From an uncultured Bacilli bacterium (GTDB taxonomy: Bacteria > Bacillota_I > Bacilli_A > RF39 > UBA660), in assembly GCA_934085595.1 (NCBI GenBank), contig CAKOHK010000004.1:57262-121261 (forward strand): a stretch of DNA of 64,000 bases. The letters run 5' to 3'. Within the stretch, counting starts at the first letter, position 1. Every line of letters begins with the position of its first letter. Below, piece after piece: positions 25,470 to 35,302 of this stretch. The position numbers and the translations under genes are program-made. The notes beneath the pieces were generated by a model. That model was not told the origin of the DNA and did no database searches. It worked only from the letters and a program-made list of their open reading frames with translations.

Positions 25470-26376
25470 CAAATCCATACCTTTCTTTTATTATATATGT
25501 TGGCCTTTCTTTTGATTCTTCATATATTTTAGATATATATTCTCCGATTATACCAAGTGATAATAATATTAATCCACCTAGGAATAATATTACACACATT
25601 AAGGAAGCATATCCTTTAGTATCTATTCCTAAACATAGAGTTTTAATAAATATAACTAGTAAATAAATAAATGCGATAAAGCTAGTTATTATTCCTGTGT
25701 ATGTTATAAATCTTAATGGTTTTGTACTAAATGCTAGTATTCCGCTTGCTGCATATCTGAGTAAACTTTTAAAACTCCATTTTGTTTCTCCAGCTTTTCT
25801 TGCTTCTACTTCATATGTATCATAATATGTATTATATCCTACATAACTAAATATTCCTTTTGTGAATCTGTTTTTTTCATTAAGATTTAATATAGATTTC
25901 GTTACGTCATGTTTAAACATTCTAAAATCAGATGCTCCATTTTCTATATGTATATCACTTAATTTATCCATTACTTTATAAAATAATTCTTGAAAGAATC
26001 TTTTTTTATGTTGTTTTTGACACATTGCGATACAGTCATAATCAGTGTTCTCTTCTAGAAAATTGTACATCTTTACTAAATATTTTGGATTTTGTTGTAA
26101 ATCAGCGTCTATTAGACATTGATATTTACCTTTTGAATATTTTAATCCTGCTTGTATTGCTGATTCTTTTCCAAAGTTTCTTGAAAAATTAATTATTTTT
26201 ATACATTCTTTATCAGTATTATATATATTTTTTAATTTTTCTAGTGTTTTGTCATTTGAACCATCATTTATAAAAATAAAGTTATGTTTTATGTTTTTTA
26301 ATGATTCTTTTGTTTTTATATAAAAATCTTCTATTACTTTTTCTTCATTATAACATGGTACGATTACATCTAACAT
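25453..26376 (-). CDS. Polyprenyl-phosphate glycosyltransferase (GtrB/DPM1-like)
   Basis: A GT-A family 2 enzyme of 307 residues that transfers a sugar to undecaprenyl phosphate. IVPCYNEEKVIEDFY, the DxD-like LIDADLQQNP, SDFRMF and the KWSFKSLLRYA segment define the family, followed by two C-terminal membrane helices. With the adjacent GtrA it likely decorates wall polymers or glycolipids. The sugar cannot be told from sequence. AGGAG precedes the ATG. Confidence 0.92.
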   Translation of the reverse strand: MLDVIVPCYNEEKVIEDFYIKTKESLKNIKHNFIFINDGSNDKTLEKLKNIYNTDKECIKIINFSRNFGKESAIQAGLKYSKGKYQCLIDADLQQNPKYLVKMYNFLEENTDYDCIAMCQKQHKKRFFQELFYKVMDKLSDIHIENGASDFRMFKHDVTKSILNLNEKNRFTKGIFSYVGYNTYYDTYEVEARKAGETKWSFKSLLRYAASGILAFSTKPLRFITYTGIITSFIAFIYLLVIFIKTLCLGIDTKGYASLMCVILFLGGLILLSLGIIGEYISKIYEESKERPTYIIKERYGFDEDIL

Positions 26377-26384
26377 AAATACTC

Positions 26385-26870
26385 CTAGTAACCTAGAATG
26401 TCTTGTAGACTTTCATCATTTTTTATGAATTCTTCTACATCAACTATTCTATATTCTTCTTTATTATCTCTTATTATTACATTTTTTATACCTGCGTTTA
26501 TTATCATTCTTTTACATAAAGCACATGGCATAGCTTTTTCTACATATTCTTTAGTGTCAACTGTTTTACCTACTAAATATAATGTAGAACCTATCATTTC
26601 ATTTCTTGGTGCTGAGATTATTGCGTTTTGTTCTGCATGGACACTTCTACATAATTCGTATCTTTCACCACGTGGTACGTTTAGTTTTTCTCTTTTACAA
26701 TAACCTAAATCACAACAATTAGCTCTTCCTCTTGGAGCACCAACATAACCAGTTGAAATTATTTCATCATCTTTTACGATAACTGCTCCAAAGTTTCTTC
26801 TTAAGCAAGTACCCCTTTCTATAACTGTTTCTGCTATATCTAAATAATAATTAATTTTATCTCTTCTCAT
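26385..26870 (-). CDS. Deoxycytidylate deaminase (ComEB-like)
   Basis: A zinc-dependent dCMP deaminase of 161 residues, supplying dUMP for thymidylate synthesis. Zinc ligands are in HAEQNAI and MPCALCKRMI; further Cys in CCDLGYC fit the second metal site of this family. AGGAG precedes ATG 26870. It is transcribed leftward into the glycosyltransferase genes, 8 bases apart. The promoter region is shared with the divergent P-type ATPase. Confidence 0.92.
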   Translation of the reverse strand: MRRDKINYYLDIAETVIERGTCLRRNFGAVIVKDDEIISTGYVGAPRGRANCCDLGYCKREKLNVPRGERYELCRSVHAEQNAIISAPRNEMIGSTLYLVGKTVDTKEYVEKAMPCALCKRMIINAGIKNVIIRDNKEEYRIVDVEEFIKNDESLQDILGY

Positions 26871-26916
26871 ATACTACTCCTATATAAATTGTAGCATATT
26901 TTATATAATTAGTTAA

Positions 26917-26927
26917 TATATTTTATT
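26917..26927 (+). promoter_or_regulatory. -10 box just before the ATPase start (possible leaderless mRNA)
   Basis: TATATT (26917-26922) ends five bases before ATG 26928, and no Shine-Dalgarno is present. A second TATAAT lies at 26904-26909. Either gives a 5' leader of roughly 0-12 nt. No good -35 is seen. Confidence 0.4.
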
Positions 26928-29489
26928 ATGAATACTAATTATAAAACAGGTCTTAGTTTTAAAGAAGTTAATATATCCAGAAATAAATATGGTAGTAATG
27001 TACTTACTAAAAAGAAGAAACATACATTTATTAAACTTGTTATAGAATCTTTGGGTGATCCGATAATTAAGATATTATTAATTGCTCTTTGTATTAAGTT
27101 ATTATTTTTATTTAGAGATTCTAATTTATATGAAACTCTTGGTATAGCTATTGCTGTTTTTTTAGCGTCTTTTATTTCTGCTTTATCTGAATATGGAAGT
27201 GAGAAAGCTTTTGAGAAGTTAAGTGAAGAAAATCAAAAGATTAGAATTAAAGTGCTTCGTGAGTCTAAAAAAATGACAATTGATTTAAGTGATATAGTTA
27301 CTGGAGATGTAGTTTATCTTGAAAGTGGAGATAAAGTACCTGCGGATGCTTATATAATAAGTGGAAATATAGATGTTGATGAGAGTAGTCTTACTGGTGA
27401 AACTAAAGAAAAGCATAAAGATATAAATAATAAAGAGATATTTATGGGAAGTATTGTTACTAATGGTAATGCTAAGTGCTGTGTTAAAACTGTTGGTGAT
27501 AATACATATTATGGTAATATTGCTTCTTTAGTTCAAGAGAAGACAATAGATAGTCCACTTAAATTAAGACTTAGGAAACTTGCTACTACTATTAGTAAAC
27601 TTGGATATGTTTCTGCGTTAATAATACTTTTTTCATATTTATTTAATGTTATTGTTGCTCAAAATAATTTTGATATAAATAGAATTATACATTTTAAGGG
27701 CTTTTTTTCTCATTTGATATATGGGCTTACTCTTAGTGTTGCTGTTGTTGTTATGGCTGTTCCTGAAGGTCTTCCGATGATGATTACTTTAGTTTTATCT
27801 TCTAATATGAAAAGAATGCTTAAGAAAAATGTTCTTGTTAGAAAACTAGTTGGTATTGAAACTGCTGGATCTTTGAATATTCTTTTTACCGATAAAACAG
27901 GTACTCTTACTGAAGGTAAACTTAAAGTTAATAATATAATAGATACTAATTTTAATGTTTATAATAGTAATTTAAATATTAAAAATAATGATATTATTTA
28001 TCAGTGTTTAGTGTATAATAATGATTCATTTTATAGTGATGGGGTAGTTAGTGGTGGAAATAGTACAGATAAATCTATTTTGAGTTTTTTTGGTAGTGAT
28101 AATAGAAGTAAGTATAAGATACTAGAATCTTGTAGTTTTGATAGTAAGAATAAGTATTCATATGTTAAGACTGATTATGATAATGGGTGTTATTTTATTA
28201 AAGGGGCTTATGAGATAATAATTAATAAATGTTCATATTATATGGATGATGGTAAAAAGAAGATTCTAATTAATAAAGAAGTATATAATAAAAAGATTAA
28301 ATCTTATACTATGGAAGGATATAGAGTTATTGCTTTTGCTTATGGAAATAAACTTGATAGTCTTGTTTTATGTGGGTTTGTCTTAATTAAAGATAATATT
28401 AGAAAGAGTGCATATAAGGGAATAGATACTATTAAAAAAGCTGGAGTACAGATAGTTATGGTTACTGGGGATGCTTATGATACTGCATATAATGTTTCTT
28501 CTAAACTTGGTATTGTTTGTAGTGATAGTGATTTAGTATTATCTAGTGAAGAGTTTAATAGGATGAGTGATGAAGAAGTTAAAAATAAGCTTTCTAGAAT
28601 TAAAGTACTTTGTAGAAGTCTTCCTCAGGATAAAAATAGGCTTGTTAGAATAGCTCAAGAGTGTGATTTGATAACTGGTATGACTGGGGATGGAGTAAAT
28701 GATGCGCCTGCTTTAAAGAGAAGTGATGTTGGATTTTCTATGGGAAGTGGTACTGAGGTTGCTAGAGAGGTTAGTGATATAGTTATTCTTGATAATGATA
28801 TAATGTCTATATGTACAGCTATTCTTTATGGAAGAACTATATTTAAAAGTATTAGGAAGTTCATTATATTTCAGTTAAGTGTTAATGTGTGTGCAGTTTT
28901 GCTAAGTGTAGTTGGTCCTTTTATTGGTATATTATCACCAATTACAGTTATACAAGTTCTTTGGATTAATATGGTTATGGATACATTTGCTGGGCTTGCT
29001 TTTGCATTTGAGCCTGCCCTTAATGAGTATATGGAAGAGAAGCCTAAGAAAAGAAATGAACCTATACTTAATAAATATATGATAAATGAAGTTATATGTA
29101 GTGGTTTATATTCATTTTTGATATGTATATGGTTTTTGAAATCAAATATTATAAAAGATATATATGTTATAGGAGATGATTATAGGTATTTATATACAGC
29201 TTTCTTTGGATTATTTATATTTCTTGCAATATTTAATGCTTTTAATGCTAGAACTAATCGTATTAATGTTTTATCTAATTTATTTAAAAATAAAGTTTTC
29301 TTATTTATTATAATTATGATTAGTGTTATAGAAGTTATTCTTTTATATTATGGTGGTGAATTATTTAGAACTACTGGTCTTACTATATATGAGTTTGAAA
29401 TTATGATTTTGATTTCTCTTTCTATTATACCTTTTGATATGATAAGAAAGATTATAATTAAAAAAGTAGGTATTAGCAGGAATGTTTAA
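26928..29489 (+). CDS. Calcium-type P-type ATPase
   Basis: An 853-residue P2-type cation pump, most like calcium-translocating ATPases. The actuator motif is LTGE, the M4 ion-site motif is VPEGLPM, the phosphorylated Asp is in DKTGTLTEG (near residue 322), and the hinge is TGDGVNDAPALKRSDVGF (near 586). Membrane helices are in the usual 2+2+6 arrangement. The EGLP form is like the PMCA branch. The ion is inferred. The start has no Shine-Dalgarno. The stop codon overlaps that of the convergent RNB gene. Confidence 0.92.
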   Translation: MNTNYKTGLSFKEVNISRNKYGSNVLTKKKKHTFIKLVIESLGDPIIKILLIALCIKLLFLFRDSNLYETLGIAIAVFLASFISALSEYGSEKAFEKLSEENQKIRIKVLRESKKMTIDLSDIVTGDVVYLESGDKVPADAYIISGNIDVDESSLTGETKEKHKDINNKEIFMGSIVTNGNAKCCVKTVGDNTYYGNIASLVQEKTIDSPLKLRLRKLATTISKLGYVSALIILFSYLFNVIVAQNNFDINRIIHFKGFFSHLIYGLTLSVAVVVMAVPEGLPMMITLVLSSNMKRMLKKNVLVRKLVGIETAGSLNILFTDKTGTLTEGKLKVNNIIDTNFNVYNSNLNIKNNDIIYQCLVYNNDSFYSDGVVSGGNSTDKSILSFFGSDNRSKYKILESCSFDSKNKYSYVKTDYDNGCYFIKGAYEIIINKCSYYMDDGKKKILINKEVYNKKIKSYTMEGYRVIAFAYGNKLDSLVLCGFVLIKDNIRKSAYKGIDTIKKAGVQIVMVTGDAYDTAYNVSSKLGIVCSDSDLVLSSEEFNRMSDEEVKNKLSRIKVLCRSLPQDKNRLVRIAQECDLITGMTGDGVNDAPALKRSDVGFSMGSGTEVAREVSDIVILDNDIMSICTAILYGRTIFKSIRKFIIFQLSVNVCAVLLSVVGPFIGILSPITVIQVLWINMVMDTFAGLAFAFEPALNEYMEEKPKKRNEPILNKYMINEVICSGLYSFLICIWFLKSNIIKDIYVIGDDYRYLYTAFFGLFIFLAIFNAFNARTNRINVLSNLFKNKVFLFIIIMISVIEVILLYYGGELFRTTGLTIYEFEIMILISLSIIPFDMIRKIIIKKVGISRNV

Positions 29490-31201
29490 TATCTACTTTT
29501 AGTTTGTGATAAACATTTTGAATATTCTTTATTATAAAGTATTGTTTCTCTTTCTCTTATATTAAAGTATTTAACTAGTGATTCTATATTACTATCATCA
29601 AAATCTATATCTTTAAAATAATATTTATGTAATAGTCTTTGGATGTAACCATCTGGATATTTTCTAAGTGGATTTGTTGCGTTTGTATATAAATCTAGAT
29701 TTAATCCATAGTGTGGTTTTGCTTCTAGAGAATAATATGGAAATAAGTATAAGCTATTTATCCTCATTTGATAGTATTTATCTAATGGTATATTTTCGTT
29801 TTTAAATAATTCACTAAAATATGGTATGTCTTGGACTCTATATATACATGGATTTAGTGTTTCTGCGACTAATCTATTATATAATATAGATAGTTCTGCG
29901 ATTAATTTATGACTTTTTGTACTAAATAATTTATTTTGTTCATTTGACCTATTAATTTCTTTTTGTTTCCAGTATTTTTCTTTAGTACTATTTTTAAGTC
30001 TTAATTTATCTGTTATTAATGATAGTGTTAATAAATCCATATATTCTTTATTACTTTGTTCTTCATTTAATATTTTTTCTATTTCATCATATGAATAGTT
30101 TTCATCTACTATAATTGTATCACTTGTAAAGAAATAGTCTTTTAATTCAAGAGAACTATCAAATATTAGGTTTAGAGTTATAACATTTCTTTTTTGACCT
30201 TTATTTAAAGATAAATCATCTGTTACTGTTCTATCAAATATTGTTATACCATTATTACCAAATAAATATGTGTTTTTAAATAACATTAAGCTTTCATCAT
30301 TTAAAATACTATTAAAGTTAATTGATGGAACTATGTCTGTGATTTGTACCTCTACTAGGTAATTATTTCCATCTTTTGTAATACTTAGAGAGTCGTCTCT
30401 GTTACATGTTGTACTTTTATCTATAGTAAATATATGTGAAGAAGATTTAATTTTCTTATAAAATGTATTTAATTCATATGGTGATGGGATTATGTTTTTA
30501 GAATATTTTTCTTTTATTTCTTCTTTTGATAAACAGTTTTCTTTATCTAATAATAAATATAATATTTCTAAATAATATGGTGAGTTTTTGTGTTCTTGTA
30601 ATTTTTTAATATAAATTGTTTTATCTATATTTATAGAGTTAAATAATTTTAATAGTGAAATATAATAGTTTGTTAGATATGTATCTGTATTTAATGTAGA
30701 AGATAATAGATTAAATACTATATCAAATAGTTCATAATTATTTCTTTTTATACATGTTCTATCTAAGTTTAGAATAGATTCTATTAAATATGGGCTTTCT
30801 CTTTTAATAATTAATTCTTTTAATATGTTTTCAATATGTGGTAGTTCTTTTGAGTCTATAAAATAAATATTATCTATTTCATTTATTGCTTCAGTTATTA
30901 TTTTTGAGCTTAATTTTTTATTGTTTCCTTCTAAACTTCTTCTTAATTTATTTATTAATTGTCTATATACTTTAATATCTTCATCATCAAACTTATAATT
31001 TAAGCTTATAAAAGATATTAGTTTCATAGATGAGAGTATAAAGTATTTGTTTTTGATAGGTTCTTTATAACCATTTATAATATTACATATATTTATAATA
31101 AGTTCATTTACTGTAATATGAAGTTTATTTAATAGTTTATCTAGACTTTTCTTAGAGAAAGTTTCTTCAAGTGTATATTTTTCTATGTCTATTTTCTTCA
31201 T
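29486..31201 (-). CDS. Diverged RNB-domain (RNase II family-like) protein
   Basis: 571 residues. The N-terminal 250 residues are helical and unlike known RNase II/R cold-shock domains. The C-terminal half has RNB hallmarks: the active-site region IDKSTTCNRDDSLSI (about 260-274) and NPLRKYPDGYIQRLLHKY (about 510). RNase II enzymes have IDPxxAxDxDDA there. Two Asp and the first Asp are kept, but the second is Asn (residue 267), so catalysis may be altered. No S1 domain is visible. The start ATG 31201 follows GGAG; ATG 31216 lies upstream of that Shine-Dalgarno and lacks its own. Confidence 0.72.
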   Translation of the reverse strand: MKKIDIEKYTLEETFSKKSLDKLLNKLHITVNELIINICNIINGYKEPIKNKYFILSSMKLISFISLNYKFDDEDIKVYRQLINKLRRSLEGNNKKLSSKIITEAINEIDNIYFIDSKELPHIENILKELIIKRESPYLIESILNLDRTCIKRNNYELFDIVFNLLSSTLNTDTYLTNYYISLLKLFNSINIDKTIYIKKLQEHKNSPYYLEILYLLLDKENCLSKEEIKEKYSKNIIPSPYELNTFYKKIKSSSHIFTIDKSTTCNRDDSLSITKDGNNYLVEVQITDIVPSINFNSILNDESLMLFKNTYLFGNNGITIFDRTVTDDLSLNKGQKRNVITLNLIFDSSLELKDYFFTSDTIIVDENYSYDEIEKILNEEQSNKEYMDLLTLSLITDKLRLKNSTKEKYWKQKEINRSNEQNKLFSTKSHKLIAELSILYNRLVAETLNPCIYRVQDIPYFSELFKNENIPLDKYYQMRINSLYLFPYYSLEAKPHYGLNLDLYTNATNPLRKYPDGYIQRLLHKYYFKDIDFDDSNIESLVKYFNIRERETILYNKEYSKCLSQTKSRY

Positions 31202-31282
31202 AATTACTCCATTCATATTTATATTAACATATATAGTTTTAAAAAAGAATATTAAATGATATAATTTTTATAGAGGGATAAT

Positions 31283-31690
31283 ATGTATAGATTTAAAAAG
31301 AAATTACTTGTTTTTATTACTTTTTTATATTTTATATTGTTTTGTTATGAGTTTATTAAATATATGTTTTGTGATAGAAATATATTTGGTAGTATATATT
31401 TAATTATTAATTTGTTTATATTATTTTTACTTGTACCTACTATGTATAATTATAAAAAACATTATTCTAGGAATAGGATTAGTAAGTTTATTATTATGAG
31501 TATTCTTGGCTTATTTAGTAGTTATGTATTATATCATGTAGTTTGCAGTAATATTATGTATGTGGATTCATCATATATTTATAGTAATAGTATTTGGTTT
31601 ATTAAGGATATATTAATGTCTATTATATATGTTATATTTATATTATATGTTTTGGTTGATAGTGGAGTTATTAAATCTAATAGAAAATAA
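31283..31690 (+). CDS. Four-helix membrane protein of unknown function
   Basis: 135 residues with four predicted membrane segments (about 8-27, 37-52, 68-88, 106-126) and a basic N terminus (Lys/Arg-rich). I recognise no family. AGAGGG precedes ATG 31283. It is divergent from the RNB gene and separated from the next gene by a very strong promoter, so it is probably its own transcript. Confidence 0.65.
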   Translation: MYRFKKKLLVFITFLYFILFCYEFIKYMFCDRNIFGSIYLIINLFILFLLVPTMYNYKKHYSRNRISKFIIMSILGLFSSYVLYHVVCSNIMYVDSSYIYSNSIWFIKDILMSIIYVIFILYVLVDSGVIKSNRK

Positions 31691-31744
31691 GAGTTTTCTA
31701 TTGATTTTTTTTGGCTTATGTAGTATAATATAAGCGTTCTTCAG

Positions 31745-31802
31745 ATAGATAATATGCATAAGATTAAGTGTTCTTGACAAATTATCTATTTTGTGGTATA
31801 AT
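31745..31802 (+). promoter_or_regulatory. Perfect-consensus promoter with flanking inverted repeat
   Basis: TTGACA (31774-31779) and TATAAT (31797-31802) with a 17-bp spacer and a TGG extended -10: the best promoter in the window. ATAGATAAT (31745-31753) and its exact complement ATTATCTAT (31781-31789, in the spacer) form a 9-bp inverted repeat that could be an operator. Confidence 0.78.
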
Positions 31803-31832
31803 ACATTCAATATTTATTAAGGGGGAAAAATT

Positions 31833-33467
31833 ATGAATATTAATGAATTAGAAAAAAATATGAAATCATTAAAAAGAAAATATGACCATTTAAATAAGTT
31901 GTGTGTTCCTTATGAGAAGAAATATAGTAATGGTAAACTTTCTGATAATGGTATTAGAAAATTAAATAGTTTATATGATCAAATGGAAAAAGTTGCTGAA
32001 GAGTATAAAAAGACTAAGTTTGCTTTAGCTAAAGCTGATTTTGAAAGTAGAATCAAAGGTGTTCGTAAGAGTAAGAGTTCTATGACTACTCAAAGACTTG
32101 CTGCGGCTGGGCTTGCTGCGACTGTTGGATTATCTGCGTTTGGTCTTTCAAGTTGTAATTCTAAAGGTGTTACTAATGATGTAGCTAATCCTTCTGTAAC
32201 TGTAAGTGAAGAAGTAGATGAAAATAGTAGAAAGAGTACTATTGATGAAGTTGTTAGTATTACTAAAGATTATAATGATGTTCAAGCTTTAATAGATTCA
32301 TTAAATGAAAATCAACAATTTGCTTGGAATAAGATAAATAAAACTCAAAAATACTTTAATAATGTTGCTGCTCCTACAATTAGTATTCCTGAAGATAATG
32401 GTGCTCAATTATATTTAACTGCTGAAGAGTGCGTAGCATTATATAGTGTTTTAAACTTTAATATATATACTCCAGAAGAACTTGCTGGTATGTTTGGAAA
32501 TAGTAATGGTTACTATAATATGGCAAGTATTAAAGCTAATTTTGAAAGTGCTATGAGAATACTTAACTATTATTGGTTTACTGCTACTGAGTATTCTGGT
32601 ATATCTCAAATATTTGCAAATGAAGAAGATGCTAAAGTATTTGTACAATTTGAAAGTTTGCTTCTTCAATATAATAAAACAAAGAGTGAAGAAGATGCTA
32701 AATACTTACATGACTTTGTTACTAAAGTAGTATTCTTTAATGGTGATATTGATAACTATAAAGCTGTTCATCCAGGAGTACTTGCTGTTATAGGTATGGG
32801 TGCTTGTCCAGAATTATATCTATCAGGTGTAATTAGTGAAGAAGAACTTGATCAAATAGTTACAATATATGAATCAGTTATTTGTGATAAAGCTTATACT
32901 AAAATAGAAGATGCTACTGAAATTAAAGGTGTTACTGAGAATGAAGAAACTATTAAAAGAATAATTGAACTTCTTGATAAGAAAAATATATTAGTTTCTG
33001 ATAGAAATATTAATTTTGCAGCTAGAACTAGAAGAAGACGTGGAACTGGTGGTAGTGGTTCATATAGTGTTACTACTACTGAAGAAGTAAGTCGTGATGA
33101 AGCTGTTAATAGATTTGGTGAAGAAGCTGTTAAGGAAGCTGAAGATGAAGCTAAAAATAATGTAGAAAAAGATAATCAAGGTAATAAAGATTATATTGAT
33201 GGTGTTGATGATGTTATTAATAGTGGATTATATGATGATATATATGATGATGTTCTTAATAATGGTAAAGTTACTTCTGATATAAACTTACCTACTAATG
33301 GAAATGGGGATCATGATAATGGTGTTAATGATGCAGCTCAAACTATAATAGATCAAGCAACTAATGATGCTCAAACTGAACGTGATGCTAATCAAATGGT
33401 ACCTCAAGATGACTACTATGTTAGTGAAGATGAAGTATCAGATGATATGAAATTATTGTTAAATTAA
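31833..33467 (+). CDS. Lipobox-containing protein with long cytoplasmic coiled-coil N terminus
   Basis: 544 residues, no recognised family. Residues 1-80 are a charged coiled coil. A hydrophobic segment (about 88-105) ends in LSSC (Cys108), a good lipobox, but about 85 residues in from the N terminus, where a lipoprotein signal normally starts at once. The rest should be extracytoplasmic: a helical region (130-380), a basic RRRRG patch near 395, and an acidic Asn/Asp-rich tail. GGGGG Shine-Dalgarno and a consensus promoter imply high expression. It is 14 bases upstream of the Cys-rich repeat gene, so they form an operon. Confidence 0.7.
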   Translation: MNINELEKNMKSLKRKYDHLNKLCVPYEKKYSNGKLSDNGIRKLNSLYDQMEKVAEEYKKTKFALAKADFESRIKGVRKSKSSMTTQRLAAAGLAATVGLSAFGLSSCNSKGVTNDVANPSVTVSEEVDENSRKSTIDEVVSITKDYNDVQALIDSLNENQQFAWNKINKTQKYFNNVAAPTISIPEDNGAQLYLTAEECVALYSVLNFNIYTPEELAGMFGNSNGYYNMASIKANFESAMRILNYYWFTATEYSGISQIFANEEDAKVFVQFESLLLQYNKTKSEEDAKYLHDFVTKVVFFNGDIDNYKAVHPGVLAVIGMGACPELYLSGVISEEELDQIVTIYESVICDKAYTKIEDATEIKGVTENEETIKRIIELLDKKNILVSDRNINFAARTRRRRGTGGSGSYSVTTTEEVSRDEAVNRFGEEAVKEAEDEAKNNVEKDNQGNKDYIDGVDDVINSGLYDDIYDDVLNNGKVTSDINLPTNGNGDHDNGVNDAAQTIIDQATNDAQTERDANQMVPQDDYYVSEDEVSDDMKLLLN

Positions 33468-33481
33468 AAGGGGGAATTAAA

Positions 33482-35221
33482 ATGTATAGTGAAGATAATA
33501 AAAGTTCTATAATTAAAACTATCTTGAAGTTTGTAATAGGAATTATAATACTAGTTATATTTATATTAATATTACTTAAAGTATTTCCTACTAAAGATTC
33601 TTTGAATCCTTTATATCAAGAAATATTTAGAAATAATATTAATTCTATGAAAGATGCAGCTGGTACATATTATACTAATGATAGATTACCTGTTAATGTT
33701 GGTGATTCAGTTAAAATGACATTAAAAGAAATGCTTGATAAGAAACTATTATTACCTTTTGTTGATAGATATAATAAAGAATGTGATTTAGAAAATTCTT
33801 ATGTAACTATTACTAAGACTGAAACTGAATATGAACTTAAAGTTAATTTAGTTTGTAGTAAGGAAGAAGCTTATATAATAGAACATATGGGATGTAATGA
33901 TAAGTGTTTATTACTTGGATGTAATAAAGGTGATAAAACTATTACTGAATATCAATTTGTTAGAGATGTAACTAAAAAAGTAGTAGACAAATATAGTTGT
34001 TCTAGTGGATATACATTAAAGGGTGATAAATGTTATTCTACTAAGAGTGTTACTGATACCAAGAAAGCAACACCTATATATAAGACATCTACTGAAAGAA
34101 TTAATCCTAATAAAGAATATATAGATAAATTAATAGAAATAGATGCTACTAAGAATTATACTACTAGTGAAAAAGATCCTAATTCTAAATATAGTGAATG
34201 GGGTAATAAAGAAACTCATGAATATTTAAGTGCTGAAGAAATAGATTTAGTAAATAAAACTAGTTGTCCTAGTGGATATACTAAGATTGGAACTAGAACA
34301 CTTAATAATACTACAGTTATTAGATGTATGATTAGTAAAGGTTCTATGCCAAGTTCTACTGATACAGTTAGAGTAACTAAAGCGACTTATGATAATAATG
34401 GAAAACAAGAAGATTATTTAGTAAAGGGTCCTGAGAAAGTATATAGTAAATATTTATTTAAAGTTGGATCAGTTACTATTAAGACTTGTAGTAAATATAA
34501 TTACTTTATTGATACTACTACTAATTATGTATATTCTTATGGTGGTTCATCATATGGTAGTGTTGATGGTATAGATTTCATATCATGTGCTGGTACTTGT
34601 GATTTATATCCTATATTCTATACTAGTGGTAGTGATGGAAAATATAATTCATATAGTGCAGTAGGTACTACTAATAGTAGTTTAAGAGTTACTTGTGATG
34701 TTAAAGAAGAAAAGATAGATAAATATGCTGAAGGTAAGAGAATAACATCATATAAGTATAATTGGTATAAGAAATATACTACTGAAACTAGAACAGTAAA
34801 TAATACATGTGATGCTGGATATGATTATGATAGTAGTAAAAATAAATGTGTTAAGAAAGTATTAACTGGATATAGTTGTCCTAGTGGATATGAACTTGAT
34901 GGAACTACTTGTAAAAAATATGAAAAAGTATATACTAATACTTGTCCTAGTGGATATACATTAAAAGATAATTATTGTTATAAAAATACTAAAGAAATAA
35001 CAGGTTATAAGTGTGATAAAGGTTATACATTAAAAGATAAAACTTGTACTCGTACTTATGATAAGAGTATATCAGTTAAAGCAGATGCTACTTATAAGAC
35101 ATCATATTCTAAAGAATATAAATGGTCTACTGAAACTAAGATAAGTGGATGGAAAAGAACTGGTAAAACTAGAACTGTTAAAGTAGATGGTAATAAGAAA
35201 TCTAATTGTGTATGTAATTAG
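33482..35221 (+). CDS. Anchored surface protein with Cys-Gly-Tyr repeats
   Basis: 579 residues. A basic N terminus and a single membrane segment (about 17-35) leave the rest outside. Six copies of a short module with pattern C-x-x-G-Y-x-(4-8)-C start near residues 171, 260, 441, 465, 487 and 510, and there are further paired Cys between them. Lys, Thr, Ser and Tyr dominate. The module resembles EGF-like or other small disulfide knots, but I cannot name the family. An operon with the upstream lipobox protein and a downstream membrane thioredoxin suggests oxidative folding outside the cell. Confidence 0.72.
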   Translation: MYSEDNKSSIIKTILKFVIGIIILVIFILILLKVFPTKDSLNPLYQEIFRNNINSMKDAAGTYYTNDRLPVNVGDSVKMTLKEMLDKKLLLPFVDRYNKECDLENSYVTITKTETEYELKVNLVCSKEEAYIIEHMGCNDKCLLLGCNKGDKTITEYQFVRDVTKKVVDKYSCSSGYTLKGDKCYSTKSVTDTKKATPIYKTSTERINPNKEYIDKLIEIDATKNYTTSEKDPNSKYSEWGNKETHEYLSAEEIDLVNKTSCPSGYTKIGTRTLNNTTVIRCMISKGSMPSSTDTVRVTKATYDNNGKQEDYLVKGPEKVYSKYLFKVGSVTIKTCSKYNYFIDTTTNYVYSYGGSSYGSVDGIDFISCAGTCDLYPIFYTSGSDGKYNSYSAVGTTNSSLRVTCDVKEEKIDKYAEGKRITSYKYNWYKKYTTETRTVNNTCDAGYDYDSSKNKCVKKVLTGYSCPSGYELDGTTCKKYEKVYTNTCPSGYTLKDNYCYKNTKEITGYKCDKGYTLKDKTCTRTYDKSISVKADATYKTSYSKEYKWSTETKISGWKRTGKTRTVKVDGNKKSNCVCN

Positions 35222-35228
35222 TAATATG

Positions 35229-35256
35229 AAAAAGAGATGAAAATGTCTCTTTTTTC
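35229..35256 (+). terminator. Terminator after the Cys-rich gene
   Basis: AAAAAGAGA (35229-35237) and TCTCTTTTT (35246-35254) form a 9-bp stem with an 8-nt loop and a T tail. Partial read-through into the thioredoxin gene is possible, because I see no clear promoter in between. Confidence 0.7.
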
Positions 35257-35302
35257 TTGCATTAATGGGAGTTTTATTCTAAAATATATTTAGAGGTGAA
35301 TT

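Noticed and set aside
26661..26676. CACGTG palindrome inside the dCMP deaminase gene as a third parS
   Set aside because: Only about 11 of 16 positions match parS; the flanks GTTT/AAAC are missing and the bases are explained by codons for VPRGE.
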